A DNA stretch of 64,000 bases, taken from contig AP019701.1 of the NCBI GenBank assembly GCA_006738865.1, positions 2,228,001 through 2,292,000 of the forward strand, given 5' to 3'. How positions within the stretch are numbered: position 1 is the stretch's first letter; every line of letters starts with the position of its first letter. Made by a program: the position numbers and the translations under genes. Below the pieces are notes generated by a model, which worked only from the letters and a program-made list of their open reading frames with translations, ran no database searches and was not told the DNA's origin. Source of the DNA: Allostella sp. ATCC 35155 (GTDB lineage Bacteria > Pseudomonadota > Alphaproteobacteria > ATCC43930 > Allostellaceae). This document shows, in pieces, positions 33,211-42,274 of this stretch.

Positions 33211-34835
33211 GGGCGTGTTCCGAAGAACGCCCCGTATGGGGGCAGGCTCAAGGTTTCGCCACTGCGGACGCTGCCGAAACCGTGGCCGTCGAGGGCCGGT
33301 CCCGTGACGGCTTCGGGAAAGGCGGCTTCCGCCTCCACGCCGCACAGATTGAAGGCGCAGAAGATGCGCTGATCGCCGAGGAAGCGTTCGAATGCCAGGA
33401 TCTGGGGGGGCGCCTCCATGAAGCGCAGGCCGCCCGCGCGCAGCGCGGGCTGCTCGCGACGCCATGCCAGGAAGCCCTTGAGGCGGTTCAGCAGCGAGCC
33501 CGGCAATGCCCTTTGCGCTGCCACTGCGCGCGGAATGTGACTTGCGGGGATCGGCAGCCAGGGCTCGTGGCTGCTGAATCCGCAATGCGGCAGGTCGCCA
33601 TCCCACGGCATCGGCGTGCGGGCCCCGTCGCGTCCGCTGAAGGCGGGATGGAACTCCGCGCCGTAGGGATCCATCATCCGCTCGGGCGGGACATCGGCAT
33701 GGGCAAGGCCAAGCTCGCTGCCCTGATAGATGCACAGTGCGCCGCGGAGGCATGACAGCGCCGCGAGGATGGCGAACGGCAGTTCGCCGGAGGCGGCGTC
33801 CGGCCCCAACCGTGTCGCCGAGCGCATGAAATCATGGTTGTCGAGTGCCCAGCACGGCCAGCCGCAGTCCATCTCGTGCCCGAGATCGGTGGCCGTACGA
33901 ATGATGGTTTGCGCGTCCATCGTATCGGCGCCGAGAAGCCAGTAGCCATAGGCGAGCTGCAGCCGGTTGGCGGCGGTGTATTCGGTGTGCAGCCGCACGG
34001 CCTCGTTCTCGTGCAGCTCGCCCAGCAGGAGGCGATCGGGATAGGTGTCCGTCAACGCGCGCAGGCGCTCCAGGAATGCCAGGTTCTCCGGCTGGCCGAT
34101 GTCGCGCTGGTGGTGTTGCAGCGAATAGGGGTTGAACATGAAGTGCCGAGCCGAGGAGCGCGCCGGATTGGGCGGATTGTCCCTCAGCTTGGCGTCGTGG
34201 AAATAGAAGGCGCAGACATCGAGGCGGAAGCCGTCGACCCCCATGTCCAGCCAGTAACGGGCGATGTCCAGGATCGCGTCCTGGACGTGCGGATTGTGGT
34301 AGTTGAGGTCGGGCTGCTCACGCAGGAAGTTGTGCAGATAGTACTGGCCGCGCCGTGGTTCCCACTGCCAGGAACTGCCGCCGAAGACCGATAGCCAGTT
34401 GTTGGGCGGCGCGCCGTCCGGGCGGGGATCGGCCCAGACATACCAGTCGGCCCGAGGGTTCTGACGGTTCTCCCGGCTTTCGAGAAACCACGGATGCTGG
34501 TTGGAAGTGTGGCTGAACACCTGGTCCATCAGCACCCGGAGACCGCGCTCATGGGCGGCCCCGAGCAGAGCCTCGAAGTCGTCGAGCGTACCGAAGAGCG
34601 GGTCGACGCTCCGATAGTCCGATACGTCATAGCCGAAATCGCGCATGGGCGACTTCACGAAGGGCGAGATCCACACCGCGTCCGCGCCGAGGCCGGCGAT
34701 GTGATCGAGCTTGCGCCGGATGCCGTCGAGATCGCCTACGCCATTGCCGGTGGTGTCGAGAAAACTGCGTGGGTAGACCTGATAGATGATGGCCCCTTGC
34801 CACCAGTCATGGCGGCTCGTGCCGGAAACACCCAT
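33207..34835 (-). CDS. GH13 alpha-glucosidase (first of a pair)
   Basis: A 542-residue family 13 enzyme close to oligo-1,6-glucosidase/alpha-glucosidase. The start is 'WWQGAIIYQVYPRSFLDTTG'; nucleophile D206 lies in GFRLDVCAF, acid/base E273 in LGELHE, and D335 in LDNHDFMRSA. Region I reads DQVFSHTSNQH where most relatives have DxVxNH, a Ser in place of the usual Asn. It lacks a secretion signal. It is paralogous to the downstream GH13 gene, sharing for example 'NPRADWYVWAD' and 'PPNNWLS', so the pair probably arose by tandem duplication. Confidence 0.91.
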   Translation of the reverse strand: MGVSGTSRHDWWQGAIIYQVYPRSFLDTTGNGVGDLDGIRRKLDHIAGLGADAVWISPFVKSPMRDFGYDVSDYRSVDPLFGTLDDFEALLGAAHERGLRVLMDQVFSHTSNQHPWFLESRENRQNPRADWYVWADPRPDGAPPNNWLSVFGGSSWQWEPRRGQYYLHNFLREQPDLNYHNPHVQDAILDIARYWLDMGVDGFRLDVCAFYFHDAKLRDNPPNPARSSARHFMFNPYSLQHHQRDIGQPENLAFLERLRALTDTYPDRLLLGELHENEAVRLHTEYTAANRLQLAYGYWLLGADTMDAQTIIRTATDLGHEMDCGWPCWALDNHDFMRSATRLGPDAASGELPFAILAALSCLRGALCIYQGSELGLAHADVPPERMMDPYGAEFHPAFSGRDGARTPMPWDGDLPHCGFSSHEPWLPIPASHIPRAVAAQRALPGSLLNRLKGFLAWRREQPALRAGGLRFMEAPPQILAFERFLGDQRIFCAFNLCGVEAEAAFPEAVTGPALDGHGFGSVRSGETLSLPPYGAFFGTRP

Positions 34836-35020
34836 GATCGCGATACCCTCCCCTGTCGGCTCGCTCCGGGCGGGCGCCGATCGGGCGCCGCCTCCGGGAA
34901 TTCAACGCGCTGGAGGGCGGAGGGTTTCGGCCGCTGTCGGACGGGGGTTCGCGCGCAGGGAGGCGGCCGGGCGCGCCTACGTGCCCGACCGCCGCCTGCC
35001 GGGAATGCGCCGAGTGTCGA

Positions 35021-35803
35021 TCAAGGCCGAACCTGATGACGGTCGCCGGTCCTTCTCGCCAGATAGTAGCCGTAGCCGACATGGGCCGCGTTCCGTTCGT
35101 AGAGCGCGATCTCGAACTCCTCCGCCGCGACGATGGCGGACGCGGCCGCCGAGGGGCCGTTGCGCGCGAGGAACCCCGCGAAGCGGGCCTGCATCGGGCG
35201 GTAGTAGTTCTCGAGCCAGCACCGTTCCGGCAACGCGAAGTACCCGATCGGGGCGTAGCCGTTCGCCTCCAGGACGGCGATCTTGGCGGAGGCCGTGGCC
35301 ACCTCCGGATACTGCTCCCGCCAATGTCGCTCGAGCTCGGCCGGCCGTTCGCTCGTCAGCCAGGTCAGTTCCGATACCGCCAGGATGCCGCCCGGCTTCA
35401 GGTGCCGCCGCCACGACTGGATTCCGGCGGCGAACCCCATGTTGTAGATCGCGCCCTCCGACCAGATCGCGTCGAGCGAGCGGTCGGGAAATGGCAGCGC
35501 CTCCATCGCGGCGGAGCGGGTCTCGATGCGTTCGTCCAGACCCGCCTGCCCGGCGGCGCGGTCGAGTACCTGGAGAAACTCCGGAACGAGATCGACCGCG
35601 GCCACCGTGACGTCGAGTTCCTGCGCGAGCACCAGGGCCGAGGCGCCGGTGCCGCAGCCGATGTCGGCGATCTTCAGGCCCTTGGCGCTGCGCAGACCCG
35701 ACAGGGCGACGGCAAGTCGGGTTTCCTCGTCTCCGCCTGGCCCCTGGCGCGCGGCATGCCGGTGGAGGTCGACGAGCAGGCGGAGATGGTCCGCACCCGT
35801 CAC
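35021..35803 (-). CDS. Class I SAM-dependent methyltransferase
   Basis: The 260-residue methyltransferase has the SAM motif KIADIGCGTGASALVLAQ, then 'VDLVPEFLQVLDRAA' and 'LDAIWSEGAIYNMGF'. The start is GTG at 35801-35803, in a GTGA overlap with the stop of the upstream VOC gene. The target is unknown. Its length and the 'SELTWLTSERPAELERHW' region suggest a small-molecule methyltransferase rather than an rRNA enzyme. It is the last gene of the long minus-strand set from 43054. Confidence 0.87.
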   Translation of the reverse strand: MTGADHLRLLVDLHRHAARQGPGGDEETRLAVALSGLRSAKGLKIADIGCGTGASALVLAQELDVTVAAVDLVPEFLQVLDRAAGQAGLDERIETRSAAMEALPFPDRSLDAIWSEGAIYNMGFAAGIQSWRRHLKPGGILAVSELTWLTSERPAELERHWREQYPEVATASAKIAVLEANGYAPIGYFALPERCWLENYYRPMQARFAGFLARNGPSAAASAIVAAEEFEIALYERNAAHVGYGYYLARRTGDRHQVRP

Positions 35804-36732
35804 TCCCACGGTGCCTTCGCGCCCTCCGGGATGAAGGCGATCTGGCCGCCGAGCGCGGGGCCGCCATCGACCAGCATCGCCATGCCCTTGTCGACATGGG
35901 GGATGAGGTTGGCGTCGAGATGGGCGCGCGTCGCCGCGAGGTCGGCCACGGTCAGCGCGTATGCGGCCATGCAGGGCAGGGCGGGGACGGGCGCGCCGAG
36001 CAGGCGCTGGGCGTGTTCCTGGCCGGTGACGACGATCGAGCCGCGGTCGAAGTCGAGCAGGTACGCCCCGTCGTCGCGCCGGACGGCCGGACGGCCGGTG
36101 TAGCGCGCGAAGCGCTCCGCCGCCTCCTCGGGGTCGTCGGAGGCGATGAGGATCGAGCCGAGGCCGGTCGCCCCGTTGGCATGGTCGAGCCAGCGGCCCT
36201 GCCACATGTTCTCGGGCGTCAGATGATTGCAGAACTGGACCCGGCCCTCCGGCATCGCCTCGGGCGGCACGCGCAGGACGCGGAAGCGGACATGGCCGGC
36301 AGCGCCGCTCTCGGTCTCGATCTCGCGCTCCAGCCGGACCACGGGCAGCGGCGCGAAGCCGGAGGCCTGGAGGCGCGCGGTCTCCGCGTCCGGGTCGGAG
36401 AGGCCGAACGCGATGAGGTGGACGCCGACATAGCGCGCCATCCCCGCCTTGAGGGTGCGGGCATTCGGCGTGTCGCCGGTCGTCGTCAGGATCTCGATGT
36501 AGCCCTGCCGCAGCATGATCGTGCGGTTGGCGGTTCCCGCCGATACCGGCGGCGCGTCGGGCGCGGCGCGCGTCACCTGGTGGGAGAAGGGCGCCATCGT
36601 GAAGCCCAGGGCATCGAGGCGGGCCGAGGCGGCCGGCTCGTCCGGCACCCAGTGCGCGAGATGATCGAGGACGAACGCGCCCTGGCTCGGAACCTGGCGG
36701 GCGGCGATGGCGGCGGCTTCGGTCGGGTTCAT
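35800..36732 (-). CDS. VOC superfamily / glyoxalase-like protein
   Basis: The 310-residue protein has two vicinal-oxygen-chelate halves. The first starts 'FVLDHLAHWVPDEPAASARL' and contains 'NRTIMLRQGYIEIL'; the second contains 'GLGSILIASDDPEEAAERFA' and 'IAFIPEG'. Such proteins include glyoxalases, dioxygenases and isomerases. Possible metal residues are H in 'VLDHLAHW' and E in 'YIEILT'. It is coupled by 4-nt overlaps to the membrane protein gene before it and the methyltransferase after it. The reaction is unknown. Confidence 0.82.
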   Translation of the reverse strand: MNPTEAAAIAARQVPSQGAFVLDHLAHWVPDEPAASARLDALGFTMAPFSHQVTRAAPDAPPVSAGTANRTIMLRQGYIEILTTTGDTPNARTLKAGMARYVGVHLIAFGLSDPDAETARLQASGFAPLPVVRLEREIETESGAAGHVRFRVLRVPPEAMPEGRVQFCNHLTPENMWQGRWLDHANGATGLGSILIASDDPEEAAERFARYTGRPAVRRDDGAYLLDFDRGSIVVTGQEHAQRLLGAPVPALPCMAAYALTVADLAATRAHLDANLIPHVDKGMAMLVDGGPALGGQIAFIPEGAKAPWE

Positions 36733-37550
36733 GGCATGGCCTCCGGGCTGGGATGGATCGACCGCCGGCGGGCGCGGCGGCGGCCGGCGAGGGCGATGAA
36801 GGTCGAGGCGATGGCGGCGACGCCGATCGCGGCGGCGAGCGCCGGCAGCGCGCCGATCGGCATGATGAGGGAATAGAGCGTCACGAGATAGGCCACGAAG
36901 GACAACATCCCGACGGTGCTGGCCAGCAGGGTCGCGGCCGCTGCGCCGCCGCCATGGCGCCGGTGCATGATGAAGGCGATGGCGGTGAAGGCGGTCGGGA
37001 ACGCCATCAGGACGCCGGTCGCCTCGGGGCCGATGAGGGCGCTGATGCTGACCACGCTGGCGATGATGCCGCCGGTGATGAGAGCCCGGCCGACGAGTTC
37101 GACCCCGGATATGCCGACGGGCCGCGGCGGCGGCTTCAGGCCCGGCGGCCGCGGCACCAGGATCGCCGCGGCGAAGGCCGCCAGCGTCAAGCCCAGGGCC
37201 GACCAGAGCTGCAACGGCAGCAACTGTACGACGTAGCCGACGCCGCACCAGACGAGCAGCGCCCCGCCGATGCTCGCGAACGCTCCGAAGCGCACGGCCA
37301 GTCGTGGATAGACGATGAGGAAGACGGCGATCGCCGCGCTCATCGCCAGGGTGTAGAGGACGCTGTCGGCGACGAAGCGGTCTTCGGCCTGCAGCGCCAG
37401 GAAGAACATGCCGGGGCCGGAGGAGATCGGCAGGCTGATGATGACACCGCCGAGCAGGGGCCCGGATCGCTCCGCCACCACCGAGGCAGTCACCACCACC
37501 GCCGCGGTGAGGACCATCTTCACCAGCAGCATGCCGAGTTCGATCAGCAT
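36729..37550 (-). CDS. Integral membrane protein of unknown family with an internal repeat
   Basis: I do not recognise this family. The 273-residue protein has about eight to nine hydrophobic segments. Residues 29-50 (SGPLLGGVIISLPISSGPG...) and 173-194 (IGPEATGVLMAFPTAFTAI...) share the pattern GP-x3-G-V-x4-P, which suggests an internal duplication as in small transporters. The C-terminus is basic (GRRRARRRS). It overlaps the VOC gene by 4 nt and follows aspartate dehydrogenase by 13 nt, so it probably moves a metabolite of that pathway. Confidence 0.8.
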   Translation of the reverse strand: MLIELGMLLVKMVLTAAVVVTASVVAERSGPLLGGVIISLPISSGPGMFFLALQAEDRFVADSVLYTLAMSAAIAVFLIVYPRLAVRFGAFASIGGALLVWCGVGYVVQLLPLQLWSALGLTLAAFAAAILVPRPPGLKPPPRPVGISGVELVGRALITGGIIASVVSISALIGPEATGVLMAFPTAFTAIAFIMHRRHGGGAAAATLLASTVGMLSFVAYLVTLYSLIMPIGALPALAAAIGVAAIASTFIALAGRRRARRRSIHPSPEAMP

Positions 37551-37563
37551 TGCGCGTGCAGGG

Positions 37564-38382
37564 TCAGCTGCCGACGGTGATCGGGTCCACGAGGCTGCGC
37601 AGTGCCGCCAGGATGCTGGGCGCGACGATGCGGCTGGTGCGCGGATTGGTCGGCGACGGCCGGTTGCGGCTGATCAGGGTGAGGTCCGCATCCTCCGCCT
37701 CGACGTCGACCTGGTGGACCGTGCCGGCGATGTCGGGGTCGCAGAATACGGTGATGCGCGTCCGGTCGAAGCCGATGCCGCCGAGGCTGAGCGTGATGGC
37801 GACGTTGAAATGGCGGGGGAAGGCGGCGGCGGCCTCGCCGGCGCTGCCGTCGAAGACCTGTACGGCGGAGGCGGGTGGCGTCGAGAAGTCGAAGCCGCGA
37901 TCCAGGATATAGGGCTCGTGCGCCAGCGAGTTCGGGCGCAGCCGCGTCGTCAGGCGGACGGAGCGGATCGTGCCTTCCTTGACGCTGCGGATGATGTCGA
38001 GCCCGGGTAGGGCGCCGCTCGCGACCTTGACGCGGCCGCCATGGGTGCGCGCCAGCTCGAGCAGCTCGGGGCAGTTCGGCAGCCCGCCGACGCTGACGGC
38101 GACGAGCAGCCGCCCGGCGCCGACGACGGTGCGCGCGATCTCCGGAAAGGATTCGGCGGTGGCGCACTCGACGACGACGTCGGCATGGGCCGGCAGTTCG
38201 GCCAGCGGCACGATGGCGAGGCCGGGGGCGATCGCGGCGGCGTTGGCGGCGGCCTTTCCGAGGTCGCGGGCGCTGGCGGCCGTCAGGGAGATTTCGGGGA
38301 TGGCACCCGCGGTGAGGCGGCGGGCGAGATCCTGGCCGACATTGCCGAACCCGGCGAGTCCGACGCGCAGTGTCTGGGGCAT
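37564..38382 (-). CDS. Aspartate dehydrogenase family protein
   Basis: Family enzymes reversibly convert L-aspartate to oxaloacetate/iminosuccinate with NAD(P). The 272-residue product has the Rossmann motif GLAGFGNVGQDLA, 'VVECATAESF' and 'SGALPGLDIIRS', and a C-terminal 'NVAITLSLGGIGFDRTRI'. H223 in 'GTVHQVDV' matches the position of the family's catalytic histidine. No nadA or nadC is nearby, so a catabolic role with the TRAP transporter and racemase is more likely than NAD synthesis. That role is inference. Confidence 0.88.
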   Translation of the reverse strand: MPQTLRVGLAGFGNVGQDLARRLTAGAIPEISLTAASARDLGKAAANAAAIAPGLAIVPLAELPAHADVVVECATAESFPEIARTVVGAGRLLVAVSVGGLPNCPELLELARTHGGRVKVASGALPGLDIIRSVKEGTIRSVRLTTRLRPNSLAHEPYILDRGFDFSTPPASAVQVFDGSAGEAAAAFPRHFNVAITLSLGGIGFDRTRITVFCDPDIAGTVHQVDVEAEDADLTLISRNRPSPTNPRTSRIVAPSILAALRSLVDPITVGS

Positions 38383-38443
38383 GGAGAAGGGGCTTCCGTG
38401 GCGGGGCGAGCGATCATGCCGCCCCGCCGCCGGCAGGCTGTCC

Positions 38444-39208
38444 TCAGAGCGTCAGCCCGCCGTCGACATGGACGACCTGGCCGGTAACGTAGCTCGCATC
38501 GGGCGAGAGAAGGAAGCTCACCATGGCCGCGATCTCGTCGGTGCGGCCGATGCGCCCCAGCGGAATGCGCTCGGAGACCATCGCCCACTGCTCGGGCGTC
38601 AGCGAGGAGTGGGTGCCCGGCTCCTTCTCGACATAGCCGGGGGCGACGACGTTGACCGTGACGCCCTTGGGCGCCAGCTGGATCGCCAGCGACTTGGCGA
38701 GCCCCTCGAGCCCGGCCTTGGCCGATGCCGATGCCGGGAAGATGCCGCCGCCCAGCCGGAAGACATGGGCGAGGAAGGTGCTGATCGCGACGACCCGGCC
38801 CGCCTTCGACTGTTCGAGATGCGGCAGCGCCGCCGTCGCCAGCCGGAAGAACGCCTTCTGGATGGCCGCGATCGACTCCTCGTATGCCGCGATGTCGAGT
38901 TCGCCGAAGCGGCGGCGGTCCGCGAACCCGGCATTGGAGACGATCCCGTCGAGGCCGCCGAAGCGGTCGACGGCGGTGGCCACCAGGCGCAGGGCGGTGT
39001 CGTTCTGGGTCAGGTCGCCCAGCAGCTCGACGACCTCGGCACCGCCGGCACGGGCGGCCGCCGCGACCCCGGCGAGGCCGGCTGCATTGGCCTTGGTCGT
39101 CAGCACGAGGTTGGTGCCGGGCGCGGCGAGGCGGCGGGCGATCGCCTTGCCGATGCCGGTGGCGGCGCCGGTCAGCAGGACGGTGCGGGTGGCGGGCGTT
39201 TCGGTCAC
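38444..39208 (-). CDS. Short-chain dehydrogenase/reductase
   Basis: The 254-residue SDR has [15 protein letters not shown], '[14 protein letters not shown]', and a catalytic '[25 protein letters not shown]'-type region. The usual Tyr-x3-Lys is not obvious here: the sequence reads PASASAKAG, so the tyrosine position seems to be replaced while the lysine stays. '[14 protein letters not shown]' and '[13 protein letters not shown]' complete the fold. It overlaps the TRAP permease gene by 4 nt. The missing tyrosine makes normal SDR catalysis doubtful. Confidence 0.86.
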   Translation of the reverse strand: MTETPATRTVLLTGAATGIGKAIARRLAAPGTNLVLTTKANAAGLAGVAAAARAGGAEVVELLGDLTQNDTALRLVATAVDRFGGLDGIVSNAGFADRRRFGELDIAAYEESIAAIQKAFFRLATAALPHLEQSKAGRVVAISTFLAHVFRLGGGIFPASASAKAGLEGLAKSLAIQLAPKGVTVNVVAPGYVEKEPGTHSSLTPEQWAMVSERIPLGRIGRTDEIAAMVSFLLSPDASYVTGQVVHVDGGLTL

Positions 39209-41115
39209 TTTCTGGCCTCGACTGGGGCGGGGGAGGCGCCGACCCGGCCGAGCGCGAAGAACTGCGGCAGCCAGATCAGCAGGGCCAGCACCGCCGCCAG
39301 GGCGGCGATGCGCGGCCAGACGTCATAGCTTTCCAGCAGGACGACGACCAGGGCGAAGAGCGCCAGGGGCGGCCGCCACAGCGGGTGGACCGGGGCGCGG
39401 CAGAACCCGAACATGGCGGCTGCCAGCAAGGTCAGCCCGATCAGGTTGACCGCGACCTGGGCCACGACCTCTTCCACCGGGCCGATCATCATCAGGCTGG
39501 GCGTGTAGAGGTAGCTGTAGCCGATGATGAAGCCGGCGAGCGCCAGCCGGAAGGCGACCAGCCCGGTCTGCATCGGCTCGGCCTTGGCGATGGATGCCGC
39601 GGCGTAGGACGCGACCGAGACGGGCGGCGTCGCGTCCGCCAGGATGGCGAAATAGAAGACGAAGAGGTGCGCGCCCAGCACCGGCACGCCGAGATTGACC
39701 AGGATCGGCGCCCCGATCGAGGCGCCGATGATGTAGGCGGCGGTCGTCGGCACGCCCATGCCGAGGATCAGCGTCGTGAACATCAAGAGCACGCCCGCGA
39801 TGAAGAGGTTGCCGTCCGACAGCGAGGTGATGATGGTCGACAGCGAGATGACGAGGCCGGTGACCGTGAGACAGGCGACGAACATGCCGGCGCCGGCGCA
39901 GGCGAGCGCCACCACCACCATGTTGCGCCCGCCGGCCTCGAGGATGTTCCAGATCTGGCGCGGGCCGAGGCGCGTGTGCCGGCGCAGCCAGGTGCAGAAG
40001 AACACCGTCACGATCGACCAGAACGCCGAGAAGTGCGGCGAATAGTGAAACGCCATCAGGGTCAGGAGCACGAGGATCGGGATCAGCAGGTGCAGGTCGT
40101 GGACGACCGCCTTCCAGGGCGGCACATCGGCCTCGGCCACGCCCTGGAGGCCGAGCCGCTTGGCCTCGAAATGGACGCTGATCAGGATCATGAAGAAGTA
40201 GCAGACCGCGCCGATCGTCGCCGCGATCAGGATCTGCGTGTAGGGAATGTTCGTGATCTCGGCCATCACGAAGGCGCCGGCGCCCATCACGGGCGGCATG
40301 ATCTGGCCGCCGACGCTGGCCGCCGCCTCGACACCGCCGGCGAACGGCCGGCGATAGCCGAGCCGGATCATCGCCGGGATCGTGAACGATCCGGTGGTGA
40401 AGACGTTGGCGGTCGAGGAGCCGCTGATCGTTCCGAAGAAGGCCGAGCTGACCACTGCGACCTTGCCCGGCCCGCCGGACTGGCGGCCGGCGATGCGGGT
40501 GCCGGCGTTGTGGAACAGGCGACCGATGCCGCTGCCCTCGATGAAGGCGCCGAAGATGATGAAGATGGCGACCATCGTCGACGAGATGCCGGTGATCGAG
40601 CCGAAGATGCCCATGCCGTTCAGCAGGTACATCGTCTCGACGATCTCCGACGTCGCCAGGTTCCGGTAGTTGAGGATGCCCGGCATGTATTCGGTGGTGA
40701 AGAGATAGGCGATGCCGATGGTCACCAGGCCGGCCAGCACCGGCGTGACCGCGCGGCGCAGCGCCTCCAGCAGGAGGACCGTCAGGATCGCGCCCCAGAT
40801 CCATTCGCCGAGCAGCAGCGGGTCGACATTCTCGAAGCGCAGGTTGATCCGCGGCGATTCCAGGTAGGAGTAGATGCAGGATCCGATAGCGAGCGCCGCC
40901 ATCGCCCAGTCCGGCAGGCTGGGGCGATCCTCGGGCGAGCGCCCGGGTCGGGCGGGGTAGAGCATGAAGGCCAGCGGCAGCAGCAGGCCGAGATGGATCG
41001 AGCGCTGCTCGCGCGGCTCGAAGAAGCCGTACCCCGACGTGTAGAGATGGAACAGGGTCGCCGTCGCGGCCCAGATGCCGATTGCGACGGCGGTCGGTCC
41101 CGTCAGACGGCGCAT
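39205..41115 (-). CDS. TRAP transporter fused permease (TAXI type)
   Basis: The 636-residue membrane protein fuses the small (4 TM) and large (12 TM) TRAP permease parts, as found with TAXI-type binding proteins. Marks are the N-terminal hydrophobic quartet (about residues 1-140), '[18 protein letters not shown]', '[21 protein letters not shown]' and '[18 protein letters not shown]', then '[19 protein letters not shown]'. It uses an ion gradient to import carboxylates or amino acids. A strong hairpin separates it from the binding protein gene upstream. Confidence 0.93.
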   Translation of the reverse strand: MRRLTGPTAVAIGIWAATATLFHLYTSGYGFFEPREQRSIHLGLLLPLAFMLYPARPGRSPEDRPSLPDWAMAALAIGSCIYSYLESPRINLRFENVDPLLLGEWIWGAILTVLLLEALRRAVTPVLAGLVTIGIAYLFTTEYMPGILNYRNLATSEIVETMYLLNGMGIFGSITGISSTMVAIFIIFGAFIEGSGIGRLFHNAGTRIAGRQSGGPGKVAVVSSAFFGTISGSSTANVFTTGSFTIPAMIRLGYRRPFAGGVEAAASVGGQIMPPVMGAGAFVMAEITNIPYTQILIAATIGAVCYFFMILISVHFEAKRLGLQGVAEADVPPWKAVVHDLHLLIPILVLLTLMAFHYSPHFSAFWSIVTVFFCTWLRRHTRLGPRQIWNILEAGGRNMVVVALACAGAGMFVACLTVTGLVISLSTIITSLSDGNLFIAGVLLMFTTLILGMGVPTTAAYIIGASIGAPILVNLGVPVLGAHLFVFYFAILADATPPVSVASYAAASIAKAEPMQTGLVAFRLALAGFIIGYSYLYTPSLMMIGPVEEVVAQVAVNLIGLTLLAAAMFGFCRAPVHPLWRPPLALFALVVVLLESYDVWPRIAALAAVLALLIWLPQFFALGRVGASPAPVEARK

Positions 41116-41146
41116 TGCGCTTCTCCTGTCGCTGCCGAAAACAGAA

Positions 41147-41173
41147 CGACCCCGCCCAGGGTGGGCGGGGTCG
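41147..41173 (-). terminator. Attenuator hairpin between TAXI binding protein and TRAP permease
   Basis: A perfect 12-bp stem (CGACCCCGCCCA with TGGGCGGGGTCG) closes a 3-nt loop. On the minus strand it is followed by TTCTGTTTT. This is the best intrinsic terminator in the accessory region, and it lies inside the operon, so read-through must feed the permease. Confidence 0.75.
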
Positions 41174-41190
41174 TGCGGGAAAGGGTCAGC

Positions 41191-42159
41191 CTAGGAGCTG
41201 AAGCCCTTTTCCTTGTAGTACTTCATCGCGCCGGGGTGGACGGGGACGGGCTGCACCTTCACCGCCGTCTCGCACTTGAAGACCTTCATGCTGGCATGGA
41301 TCTTCGGCAGCTCGGCGGTGCCTTCGCAGAGGGTCTTGGTCACCTTGTAGGCGATGTCCGCGCTCAGGTCGGCCGAGGCCATCAGCGTCGTCGCCATCAG
41401 GATGGCCGGCACGTCGGCGGTCTGGAACGCCGGGTAGGTGGTCTTGGGGAAGGTCGCCGGCGAATAGCCGTACTTCTTCATCAGGGTGTCGGCCAGCGGC
41501 TTCGGCCACGGCATCAGTTCGCCGGCGCGGCCGGTGCCCATGTCGATCACGGCGGCGCCGGGAATCCCGAGCACCAGGAAGATGTAGTCGACCTGGCCGT
41601 CCTTGTAGGCCGAGGCCAGCTCGTTGTAGTCGCCCTGGACGATCTTCCAGCCGTTCGACCGCTGCTTGTCGTAGCTCTGACCGTACTCCTCCATGACGAA
41701 GCGGTAGGTCATCTCGTCCGACGAGCCGGCCTTGGTCACGCCGATCTTGATGTTCTTCTGCTTGAACACGTCCTCGAAGCTGTGCGGTGCGTCCTTGGCC
41801 TTGAGGAAGTGGACGTAGTTGTCCGAGAAGCTCTGGCCGATCATCACGACCTTGTCGTGCTTGCGGCCCTTGTAGATGCCGCTGCCGTCGCGCGCGGCCT
41901 TGGCGAAGATGTCGAGGCCCATGCCGAGCTGGCTCTGGCCCTGCTGGATCTTCGACGGGTTGGCGGTGCCGCCGCCCGGCACGACCTTGACGGTCAGGCC
42001 CGGGTTCTTGTCCTGCATCATCTTCGCCATGCCGGACGACATGGTGTACCAGCCACCGCCGAGCTGCCCGGCGACGAACTCGATCGTCTGGGCCGACGCA
42101 TGGCCGGTGAAGGTGAGAGCCGCGCCGATCCCGGCCACCAGCAGCGAATTGCGCATCAT
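41191..42159 (-). CDS. TAXI family TRAP transporter solute-binding protein
   Basis: The 322-residue periplasmic protein captures substrate for the fused permease. A signal peptide (residues 1-23, ending GHASA) is followed by 'FVAGQLGGGWYTMSSGMAKM', 'VVPGGGTANPSKIQQGQSQL' and 'KIGVTKAGSSDEMTYRFVM'. The start is the first of two adjacent ATG codons at 42159 with GGGAGA upstream. TAXI proteins bind amino acids such as glutamate or other carboxylates. An aspartate/glutamate-type ligand would fit the neighbouring racemase and dehydrogenase. Confidence 0.92.
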   Translation of the reverse strand: MMRNSLLVAGIGAALTFTGHASAQTIEFVAGQLGGGWYTMSSGMAKMMQDKNPGLTVKVVPGGGTANPSKIQQGQSQLGMGLDIFAKAARDGSGIYKGRKHDKVVMIGQSFSDNYVHFLKAKDAPHSFEDVFKQKNIKIGVTKAGSSDEMTYRFVMEEYGQSYDKQRSNGWKIVQGDYNELASAYKDGQVDYIFLVLGIPGAAVIDMGTGRAGELMPWPKPLADTLMKKYGYSPATFPKTTYPAFQTADVPAILMATTLMASADLSADIAYKVTKTLCEGTAELPKIHASMKVFKCETAVKVQPVPVHPGAMKYYKEKGFSS

Positions 42160-42274
42160 CGTCCGTCTCCCGTCTTGTCTCCGGCGCGGAGAACCCGCGC
42201 CGGCAGAGCCTGTTGTTCGGCCGATCGGCATTGCAAGCCCTGGGCCGCCGCCTGTCAATTGCCGACGACCGCGG

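Noticed and set aside
31492-34835. GH13 pair considered as trehalose synthase or glycogen-branching genes
   Set aside because: The motifs (IIYQVYPRSF, GFRLD, GELHE/GELAD, NHD) fit the alpha-glucosidase branch; no maltokinase, treZ/treY or glg gene is nearby.
37564-38382. Aspartate dehydrogenase considered as the NAD-synthesis enzyme NadX
   Set aside because: No nadA or nadC is adjacent; the gene is embedded in a transport and catabolism-type set. The biosynthetic role is not excluded but is not supported here.
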